Assembly: GCA_964518595.1 (NCBI GenBank)
Contig: CAZFHA010000031.1
Coordinates: 1 to 20,286, forward strand
Length of the DNA stretch: 20,286 nucleotides
DNA from: CAZFHA01 sp964518595
GTDB lineage: Bacteria > Bacillota > Clostridia > Saccharofermentanales > Saccharofermentanaceae
Direction of reading: 5' to 3'
The translations under genes were made by a program, and so were the position numbers. Positions 13,384 through 20,286 of this stretch are shown here, one piece after another (the stretch's first letter is position 1; every line of letters starts with the position of its first letter). The notes beneath the pieces were generated by a model. That model saw only the letters and a list, made by a program, of their open reading frames with translations, did not search any database and was not told the origin of the DNA.

Positions 13384-16300
13384 ATGGGCATAAGATTTAA
13401 AAAATTTGGCTTTACTACTACTGTGGCGGTAGTTTTGTTAATAAGCTTTTTTATAACCAGTATACCGGTTTATGGAGCGAGTATGCAAGGAGGTGAAACA
13501 ACAGTAGAATCTGTCACTCAAACAGAGGAGAAAACCGAACCAATAAGCGATTCCTTGGAAATAGCCGGACAGGAGTCTGTTGCAGCCACCAATGAGGAGC
13601 CTAATTTACTCCAAACTCAAGAGCCGACAGCAAACTTGGCTGATGTATCCCCCCTTGGTCAAACTGTTATAGATGGAGTTACATATGCTGTATCAATTGC
13701 CAAAAGCACTGATGGTGGTCGACCAGCTGATACTGCGTTTGTGGACTCGGATAGTATAGACTTGGCCTCCGTTGGCCGCTATGATATGTTTTATGCATAT
13801 TTGAAGATTGATTATGAAAACCATTCAGGCGCTGACTTGAGCAACCCAAGCATTACTATGCAGATGCCAAAGATAGGGGATGCCGGATACTACGAAGTCT
13901 ATTCTCAATCGGGTGCGCCAGCAAACTGGGTAGCCTATCCCAATACACCGACGGGGGATGGCAACGCTAATTTTCCAGCAGGAAACATGAATACGAATGC
14001 AACCAGCCGTTTGATGACATGGACTGGTTCGGGGATAATTAATGATGGTTCATCAGGAACCATATATATCAAGATTCCTATGCGCGATCCATTTACAAAA
14101 TTTGGCACTATAAATTTTAACCCGGTGTTTCATTTTATAAAAAGTGGGCTTAATCTGACAGTTGATGAAAGTGCAACCTTTATTGTATCTGGGCAAGATG
14201 ATACGCCGAGCTTCTCACTAACTAAGGTAGATGATTTAGGTTTTGTGCCAACAGAGCCAGATGCAGATCAATATTTTTACGTAAAGTATCATATGACAAA
14301 TAATGGCTTTTCTTACTATTATGCATTACCCAAAAGAGCCTATGAGTTCGACCGTTTTTTACTTAATGCTTACATAGATATTACCTTTCCGCCAACGGCT
14401 GAGTTTGTTTCAAAGAATTTCAGAAATTCCTCTGTTAATGCCAGCATATTACGCGCCGATGCTCATTATGGAACAGGTGATTTTGTTTTACGATACCCCA
14501 AGAGTCTCCACAGTAATCCTCTAGAATTAATTGATGTTAGTGGTGTGTATTATGGTAGATATTCAGGAAATATTGCAGCCTCTAATGTTCTGGGTACAGA
14601 GAGTACTTTTTCACATCAGATAGGAACGGGCTCTACAATCCCTGATCCCATTTTAGGAAATATTACTACGGTAAGGCCTGCTTTGCCAATTTCAGAAGAT
14701 TCTTTGAAAGTGGGCTCCGTTGCATTTACCAGATCTGCGTCAACCTTAACCAGATCACTGGACACAATAAGAGGCGATCAATTGACTTTTGAGTTCAACG
14801 GAGTTGAATATCTTAAAAATAATATTTCGTTGCCTACAGACTATGGAATAACTATAATTTACCTTGCAAGTGCGACTTGGTCTGGAAATTTAGATCCGTT
14901 GCATCCTATGTCAGGTAGTATTACAGTATTTTTTGATGATGGAAGTTCAGAAGTACTAATAAACTTAAATGAATCTAATTTTGTGGCAGCCAATGGAGGG
15001 GCGTTATATAACGGGAATGCCCCTCAGATGGCTGGCGGATATATTCCGCCGGCTGGGAAAACTGCTAAAAGAGTAGTCTTTAATTTTTATAACGTTCCTC
15101 AGGGATTTCAAATCAATCCATACGTAAATGGATACGTGACAGGATATCCTGAAGGTGGAGCTGATTACCTAAGAATATTAAGAACAACAAATCTTTATGG
15201 TACAGACACAGGATCAGGGCGACCTACTGCGGTGGGCTCTGGCGATACAAGTAATAATGTTGCAATTGCCAAAAATACAAAATTCGAACCTACTTTTACA
15301 ATTGAAAGGAATTCATCCGGCACTGTAAATCCAGGACAAACGGATACAATTAAATTGCAATCGTTTTTTGGTGATAAGGCCAAACAAAGCTTTGTCAATC
15401 CTGAGTTTGATGTATTGCTGCCTGTTGGATATACTTTTGATAGTTATACGGATTTTACTGTGGAATTTCTTTATGCAAGTATGACTATATTTAACCTTCC
15501 AGACGGCGTTTTAACGCAAGTATCTCCAGTTATTGAAATAATTCCCAACTATAATGGCACGGGAAGGATGCTTGTGCGGATAAAATATAGTGGTATTTTG
15601 CAAGAATCAGAAACCTTAGCAGGTTTACTTACCATTCGAGCTGCCCAATATATGAGTCCGGGCAATTACCAAATTGATGGTTATTTTGCAGCTGAGAACA
15701 TTGGCACAACCAATAACCTTAGTTCTCTATACACGCCATATAGTCTTGATGTAAATGACATGAATGGAAATGGTATGGTGGATGATTATATCTTTGGAGC
15801 TGTAAGTAGCAACCTAACTATTTCTAGAGGTACTGGAACTACATTGTACTCTCAGATGAAGGGTAGCTTTGATCCCGCACTTACTGGACTGGGTACCACC
15901 AAACAAAATACTATCATAGATGGAGCTCTAACTCTGGAATATAATGGTGCTACGGCTATGAATAATATTCGACTGATAAGCGTGCTACCCTATGAAGGGG
16001 ATGGGAAAACATTTTACGGTGGGATAGATGATGGGCAGCGGGTTCTGTTATCCTCTCCCGTAGATGTTAGTGCGTACCCAGGTTCAACCGTGTACTACAA
16101 TACAACACCGACAAATGATCCGAATGCAACGGGTTGGACAACGACTTACAGTACGGACGCACGAGCTGTTCGTATAGACTTATCTCCAACATTTGAGTTG
16201 CTTAGTGGGGCTATAGAAAAGATAAGTATACCACTCAATCTTCAGGTTCCGGGGACAACTAACCCCGCTGATTTGCCGATGGTACAGGGACGTGGTTATT

Positions 16301-18198
16301 TACCAGTGAAAGTCTATTCAAACATTAACGGACTTGGACTTGAGGGTGCCGGTAGCATCGTGGAAAGTTTAACACTTGGACTAAACGTAAATGTCTTTAA
16401 AGATACTAACGCTAATGGAATTAAGGACAGTAATGAAAGATGGCTAAATAATGTTCGTGTGGAAGTTTTTAACCTGACTGACGATATTGCAACAGCTACA
16501 CCGCTGTATAGTGGCATGACTAATGTTAATGGAAACATTTCCTTTTTAGATGGAATTAGTGGCGTTATCTTTGCACTTCAAGGCTATCGAGTGGTGGTTC
16601 ATATGCCGGGTGGTGATTATAACTATGTGAGTGGTGTGGGGGACATCACGACAGATGGTAGTGGACAACAAGGTGTAGTGTTTAATACAAGCAATCAACT
16701 GGTGAATGTGTTGACTGCCTTTGCTCCACAAATGATGAGCATTAGTGGAAGTTATTGGCAAGACTATGAAACTGCGCCCAATGGCATCTTTGATGCACAT
16801 GACTTATTGACACCGGCGGGAAGAGTTGTAAGGTTATTTAATGTAACCGGTAATACCTATGAAACTAGCACGGCAATGGTGCAAGCAGATGGGTCATATT
16901 TATTTCCTGCTGTAGCGATAGGCCCAGAATACAGAGTGGAATTTCCCTATAACAGTGCAAATGAAGAGCCATCGGTGCTTGCTGAGAACATGGTAACGAT
17001 TACCGCATTAAATACTTTAGGATATCCCTTTGACAGTAGCGGTCAAGTAGAGGGCTCAGATTTTGTTGTAAATGCTGCTATAATTGAGAATGGTACTATT
17101 AATGTGCGATTTTCTACTGATGGCATAAATACTATAGGGACAACCGTAAGTCTTAGAAGGTGGTTACCTACTATCTACACGGCTCAAATTGGAACCAGTG
17201 GGAATACGACGGAACAGACACTAGGAACATTCGTGGTGCCTTATGGTTATCGCTTGTTAGCCAGTGAACCTACGGAAAAAACCGCTACGATTGACAGTAC
17301 TACAAAAACTCGAGATATTATCTTTTTGGTAGAGTTACTGGAACCTGATTTGAGTGGGGTTAAAACCAGTAACCCCTCTACTGATGATTTACATCCGGGA
17401 GATACCATTACTTATACGATTACTGTAACGAACTCAGGAACGGCACAAGCAAGTGATATTGTAGTGACAGATCAGGTACCCGCGTTTACTTATTTTGTGA
17501 GTGCAGATCAAGGGGGAACTGTAGATGGAAATGGACAGATCCGTTGGTCGATAGCTACTCTTGCTGAAAATGGTGGTAGCTACGCTGTCAGCTTTACTGT
17601 GAGAATTTTACCAAGAGCTGATTTGGGTGAATGGGCTGTGGTGAACGACCAGGCTAAAATTAATAATGTACCAACCAATTCAACTACTAATCTCGTGACT
17701 CAAAGCGTATTGACCAGTAAAAAGGTTTCCGATGTTAAAGCAGGTCAATCTATTTACAGAGGGCAGACCATAACCTATACCATTACCACTACGAATACCG
17801 GTGTGATTCCTTCGGAAAAGGTAATTATTACAGATACAATTCCTGAAGGTACTACTTTTGTTGCCGATAGCCTGTCGTCAGGAGCAAATATGGTGGATAC
17901 AACTATTTCTATTGCTATTGAGAGTTTAAAACCGGGAGAAACCCTTACATTGTCTTTTAAAGTTACCGTTAACAAGGATGTCAAAAAGGGAACGGTTATA
18001 AAAAATATCGGGAGCGTAAACGAAACGGATACTAACCCTGTACATATTCAGATAGCTGAGAATGTTGAAGAACCAATTATATTACCTAAAACAGCTGAAA
18101 TGGATAGTTTTTCTGGACTTTTGGAACTTGCACTTCTAAGTGGAGCATTTACAGTAAGTCTATTATTTCATAAGCGCAGAAAGACTAGAGTAAGATAA
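13384..18198 (+). CDS. Large surface protein with SdrD_B-like and DUF11-like domains and LPKTA sorting signal
   Basis: The product has 1604 residues. GAGGAG about 6 nt upstream and a signal peptide (1 to about 32, cleavage after VYGA) fix the start. A Glu/Thr/Ser-rich linker (about 35-95) is followed by long beta-rich regions (about 95-990) that I cannot assign. Residues about 1000-1110 and 1118-1205 are two SdrD_B/CnaB-like domains; the first opens with a calcium-loop-like DTNANGIKDSNE (1007-1018). A similar loop DVNDMNGNGMVDD lies at 789-801. Two DUF11-like domains follow (about 1322-1435, 1437-1555), each with YTIT..N(S/T)G and VTDQVP or ITDTIP phrases. The tail is LPKTAE (1567-1572), a hydrophobic helix and KRRKTRVR. 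I saw no cysteine. The layout matches sortase-anchored MSCRAMM-like proteins, and an adhesive or structural role is inferred. Its own promoter and terminator make it a single-gene unit. Confidence 0.88.
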   Translation: MGIRFKKFGFTTTVAVVLLISFFITSIPVYGASMQGGETTVESVTQTEEKTEPISDSLEIAGQESVAATNEEPNLLQTQEPTANLADVSPLGQTVIDGVTYAVSIAKSTDGGRPADTAFVDSDSIDLASVGRYDMFYAYLKIDYENHSGADLSNPSITMQMPKIGDAGYYEVYSQSGAPANWVAYPNTPTGDGNANFPAGNMNTNATSRLMTWTGSGIINDGSSGTIYIKIPMRDPFTKFGTINFNPVFHFIKSGLNLTVDESATFIVSGQDDTPSFSLTKVDDLGFVPTEPDADQYFYVKYHMTNNGFSYYYALPKRAYEFDRFLLNAYIDITFPPTAEFVSKNFRNSSVNASILRADAHYGTGDFVLRYPKSLHSNPLELIDVSGVYYGRYSGNIAASNVLGTESTFSHQIGTGSTIPDPILGNITTVRPALPISEDSLKVGSVAFTRSASTLTRSLDTIRGDQLTFEFNGVEYLKNNISLPTDYGITIIYLASATWSGNLDPLHPMSGSITVFFDDGSSEVLINLNESNFVAANGGALYNGNAPQMAGGYIPPAGKTAKRVVFNFYNVPQGFQINPYVNGYVTGYPEGGADYLRILRTTNLYGTDTGSGRPTAVGSGDTSNNVAIAKNTKFEPTFTIERNSSGTVNPGQTDTIKLQSFFGDKAKQSFVNPEFDVLLPVGYTFDSYTDFTVEFLYASMTIFNLPDGVLTQVSPVIEIIPNYNGTGRMLVRIKYSGILQESETLAGLLTIRAAQYMSPGNYQIDGYFAAENIGTTNNLSSLYTPYSLDVNDMNGNGMVDDYIFGAVSSNLTISRGTGTTLYSQMKGSFDPALTGLGTTKQNTIIDGALTLEYNGATAMNNIRLISVLPYEGDGKTFYGGIDDGQRVLLSSPVDVSAYPGSTVYYNTTPTNDPNATGWTTTYSTDARAVRIDLSPTFELLSGAIEKISIPLNLQVPGTTNPADLPMVQGRGYLPVKVYSNINGLGLEGAGSIVESLTLGLNVNVFKDTNANGIKDSNERWLNNVRVEVFNLTDDIATATPLYSGMTNVNGNISFLDGISGVIFALQGYRVVVHMPGGDYNYVSGVGDITTDGSGQQGVVFNTSNQLVNVLTAFAPQMMSISGSYWQDYETAPNGIFDAHDLLTPAGRVVRLFNVTGNTYETSTAMVQADGSYLFPAVAIGPEYRVEFPYNSANEEPSVLAENMVTITALNTLGYPFDSSGQVEGSDFVVNAAIIENGTINVRFSTDGINTIGTTVSLRRWLPTIYTAQIGTSGNTTEQTLGTFVVPYGYRLLASEPTEKTATIDSTTKTRDIIFLVELLEPDLSGVKTSNPSTDDLHPGDTITYTITVTNSGTAQASDIVVTDQVPAFTYFVSADQGGTVDGNGQIRWSIATLAENGGSYAVSFTVRILPRADLGEWAVVNDQAKINNVPTNSTTNLVTQSVLTSKKVSDVKAGQSIYRGQTITYTITTTNTGVIPSEKVIITDTIPEGTTFVADSLSSGANMVDTTISIAIESLKPGETLTLSFKVTVNKDVKKGTVIKNIGSVNETDTNPVHIQIAENVEEPIILPKTAEMDSFSGLLELALLSGAFTVSLLFHKRRKTRVR
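18082..18195 (+). other. LPKTA sorting signal
   Basis: LPKTAE (18082-18099) is followed by a hydrophobic segment and KRRK. The fifth position is Ala rather than Gly; LPxTA motifs are known for some sortase D enzymes (LPNTA). Confidence 0.75.
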
Positions 18199-18246
18199 GC
18201 TCTTAATTTGTTTTAAGTGGTAAGCACAGATAATATACGTATCACT

Positions 18247-18281
18247 GGCAGCGAATTTTAAAAGATTTGCTGCCGTTTTTT
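18247..18281 (+). terminator. Rho-independent terminator after the LPKTA protein
   Basis: GGCAGCGAAT (18247-18256) pairs with ATTTGCTGCC (18265-18274), with one G-U pair and an 8-nt loop, followed by a run of T to 18281. Confidence 0.85.
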
Positions 18282-18641
18282 CGAGTCAAAAGGTATTTTT
18301 TAAATTTGCTGACAGATTTTACCTGCATAAAAACTATCTTTACAGAAATAGTATTCCTATGATATACTTTCCCGAGTCAGTTTGTTTTGCTTCGTCAGAA
18401 CAGACGATTTTTTGAATATAAATATTTTTGAAATAATATTGGGGCATCTTTGTCAGAGGGGTATCATTTTTCATCATTCACCAATTGCAGCCATTTCCGT
18501 AAAGGGTTATGAAGGTTTTTAATTCTTGAATGAGGTTGAAGTCAGCTTTAAGTGGCTGTTTAGAATAATTCTTTATTCGTTTAGATTTCCTAGTAAGTGA
18601 AAAACTTTAATTAAAAGCACAAATATGTGAGGAGACTTAGC
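18282..18641 (+). other. AT-rich intergenic region upstream of the lectin adhesin
   Basis: There is no gene in this stretch. It contains a candidate promoter (18339-18368), a weak GU-rich hairpin with arms 18380-18387 and 18398-18405 followed by six T's (18408-18413) that could be an attenuator, a second possible promoter (TTGAAT 18412, TAATAT 18434), and the ribosome site GAGGAG at 18629-18634. No riboswitch class is recognised. Confidence 0.5.
18339..18368 (+). promoter_or_regulatory. Candidate promoter for the lectin adhesin
   Basis: TTTACA (18339-18344) and TATACT (18363-18368) are 18 nt apart. It would give a leader of about 265 nt before the ATG at 18642. A closer alternative with a poorer match exists at 18412-18439. 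Confidence 0.4.
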
Positions 18642-20286
18642 ATGAAAAAAAACAATAAAATTCGCTTAAAGCGTAATACCTTGCCCCTGCTTGTGATTAC
18701 GGTATTGATATTGGGAGGGATTTTGTCACCACTAAAGGATGTTGTTAATGCCCAGTATCTGGTAGAGAGTTCTGCAGCATCTCAAGTATCGGCATCTTCT
18801 TTAGGCGAGGAAATGCTGCCTCAAGTTTCTGATTCTCTTAGTACTGATCCAGCAGAACAGACAGCTTCTTTAACTTCCTTTCCCAGCACTGCTGCTGATG
18901 AGACGACTGAGGTCACAGCCCAAACAGATGCTACAGAGCTACCTTCTCTTGCACCTGAAACTAGTCCATCGCAGAATGCTCAGGCATACACGCCTGCGTT
19001 CGCTCCCCTTGTAGCCGCTGCTGCAAGTGATCGACTAAGCTATGAAGTTTCTGTAGTTGAGGATAGCAGTTTTAATAACGGCATTAAGTATACTTTAACT
19101 AATGCTACTGTTTCTGCCTCTTCAGTAGGGTATGGTTCTTTGAATTTTGTTATACCGGAAGAATATGAGGCTCATTATACTACCCCAGCGAATTGGAATA
19201 TTTTTATCAGTGGCAACATTGTTAACTTTATCATTAAGACTCCGGCTACTAATGGTACTCCGGCAGCAATTGTTGATTTTTTGGAAAACAACCTTTACTT
19301 TACTCTAAAGAGTCAAGACGGCTTTCCTGTGGCGGCCAGCAAGATTACGGTAAATATTAGTGAAAACCCGATGTCCTCACGGGTTGATCAGAATGGGGCG
19401 GTACACTACTATGAGTTTATTTCCGGGAAAGTTTCTTGGCTAGCAGCTTACAATGCCTCTAAGTCAAGAGTTTATAACGGCTTAACTGGATACTTAGCTA
19501 CAATCACCAGTCAAGAAGAGCAGGATTTTATATACAATTCGATTGCTAAGCAAGGTGGTTGGTTAGGCGCTACCAGAATTGTGTTTCAGGGTAGTTATGA
19601 CCTGATTCATGATGAAGCGACCCTTCCCACAACGATTTCTTCCTTTGAGATCGGGGCGGCTATTGCCAAGAATTGGTATTGGGCCGATGGACCGGAAGCG
19701 GGAACAGTTTTCTTTAATGGTGCAACTGTTGGTGGAGGTGGTACCCCCGCAGCAGGTCAGTTTAATTATTGGACTTCGGGTGAACCTAACAACTATGGTA
19801 GTAATGAACATGTGATGCAGTTTGCTTTTAGCGGTTCCCGGTGGAACGATCAAACTTACAATTATAATGGCTATGCGGTAGGCTACTATGTAGAGTACGG
19901 TGGATATCCGGGAGAAGAACCGGAAGAAGAAACCGCTGGCTATCAGGCTTCAGTACCTGCGCCAGTCAAAGTACAATATACAGGGACTAACGCTCTAGGC
20001 GAAACTATTGTCTTTGATGAAGGAATTTTGACTGGAAATGCTACAGCTGCTTACAGTACCACCGAGAATAGTTATACAGATTATGAATTGCTGCGCATTG
20101 ACGGTAACGCCGAGGGGACTTTCACCTATAATCCTCAGACGGTAACTTATGTTTATCAGCTAAAATCCGGGGCTGCTATAACCGTAAATTATCTTGACGA
20201 AGATGGCACCGCTATTACAACCGCAGTGACCTTGCAGGGACAAGTAACCACTGCCTATGCCGCAGAAGAAAAGACTTTTACGGATT
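18642..20286 (+). CDS. C-type lectin domain plus MucBP-repeat surface adhesin (3' partial)
   Basis: The frame is open from ATG 18642 to the window end (548 full codons) and continues beyond. GAGGAG about 7 nt upstream and a signal peptide (MKKNNKIRLKR, hydrophobic core, cleavage near VNA, residue 37) fix the start. A Ser/Thr/Ala/Pro-rich low-complexity stretch (about 40-125) leads to a beta-rich region (about 130-250). Residues about 254-421 form a C-type lectin-like fold: HYYEF and SWLAAYNASK, YLATITSQEEQDFI, WLG (307-309), EPN (381-383) and WND (401-403). EPN with WND is the calcium and sugar site of mannose-type lectins. From about residue 440, MucBP-like repeats begin (VKVQYTGTNALGE, then ITVNYLDEDGTAI); the second is cut by the window end. 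I infer a glycan- or mucin-binding adhesin. The expected sorting signal lies outside the window. I saw no cysteine. Confidence 0.85.
   Translation, partial: MKKNNKIRLKRNTLPLLVITVLILGGILSPLKDVVNAQYLVESSAASQVSASSLGEEMLPQVSDSLSTDPAEQTASLTSFPSTAADETTEVTAQTDATELPSLAPETSPSQNAQAYTPAFAPLVAAAASDRLSYEVSVVEDSSFNNGIKYTLTNATVSASSVGYGSLNFVIPEEYEAHYTTPANWNIFISGNIVNFIIKTPATNGTPAAIVDFLENNLYFTLKSQDGFPVAASKITVNISENPMSSRVDQNGAVHYYEFISGKVSWLAAYNASKSRVYNGLTGYLATITSQEEQDFIYNSIAKQGGWLGATRIVFQGSYDLIHDEATLPTTISSFEIGAAIAKNWYWADGPEAGTVFFNGATVGGGGTPAAGQFNYWTSGEPNNYGSNEHVMQFAFSGSRWNDQTYNYNGYAVGYYVEYGGYPGEEPEEETAGYQASVPAPVKVQYTGTNALGETIVFDEGILTGNATAAYSTTENSYTDYELLRIDGNAEGTFTYNPQTVTYVYQLKSGAAITVNYLDEDGTAITTAVTLQGQVTTAYAAEEKTFTD

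Noticed and set aside
15748..16440. Dockerin or cellulosome module from the calcium-loop-like motifs
   Set aside because: The two loops are over 200 residues apart, not the paired 22-residue repeats of dockerins; one belongs to an SdrD_B-like domain.
19609..19815. Open frames on both strands inside the lectin gene (19609-19815 + and 19563-19853 -)
   Set aside because: The lectin frame here carries the conserved WLG, EPN and nearby WND motifs, so these are out-of-frame shadows.
1..20286. tRNA, rRNA, insertion sequence, integrase or attachment site
   Set aside because: No such sequence or terminal inverted repeats were recognised on reading either strand.

Overview
The window looks like part of the chromosome of an anaerobic Gram-positive bacterium (Bacillota, probably Clostridia). 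The reasons are strong GGAGG-type ribosome sites, Sec signal peptides, sortase-type C-terminal anchors (motif, hydrophobic helix, basic tail), and a ferredoxin-dependent 2-oxoacid oxidoreductase operon. No taxonomic marker is present, so the placement is inference. All genes lie on the + strand.

Layout. (1) 1-1229: the 3' end of a cell-wall-anchored Ig-like repeat adhesin, closed by a hairpin terminator. (2) 1598-10270: a 2890-residue surface protein with a signal peptide, a pectate-lyase-like beta-helix head, one Big_2-like domain, fourteen tandem 166-residue units, and a sortase-like tail, followed by a strong terminator. (3) 10521-13115: a compact four-gene operon for a 2-ketoisovalerate-type (VOR) ferredoxin oxidoreductase in the order ferredoxin (delta), alpha, beta, gamma, closed by a terminator. 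(4) 13384-18198: a 1604-residue surface protein with two SdrD_B-like and two DUF11-like domains and an LPKTA anchor, with its own promoter and terminator. (5) 18642-20286: the 5' part of a C-type-lectin plus MucBP adhesin that runs off the window.

Functionally this is a surface-adhesin island wrapped around a central-metabolism operon. The adhesins offer several possible binding heads (beta-helix, C-type lectin, mucin-binding-type repeats) on long stalks. The VOR complex would oxidatively decarboxylate branched-chain 2-oxoacids to acyl-CoA and reduced ferredoxin, as in amino-acid fermentation. Terminators after each closed unit suggest independent transcription; a functional link between adhesins and VOR is not shown.

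The most striking structures are: the 14-copy array, in which every unit start is exactly 498 nt from the next despite sequence divergence; a higher-order three-unit (A-B-C) register inside it; the non-canonical and mutually different sorting motifs (VAKTGE, MTKTGE, LPKTAE); and a C-type lectin domain with intact EPN/WND calcium-site motifs but no cysteines.
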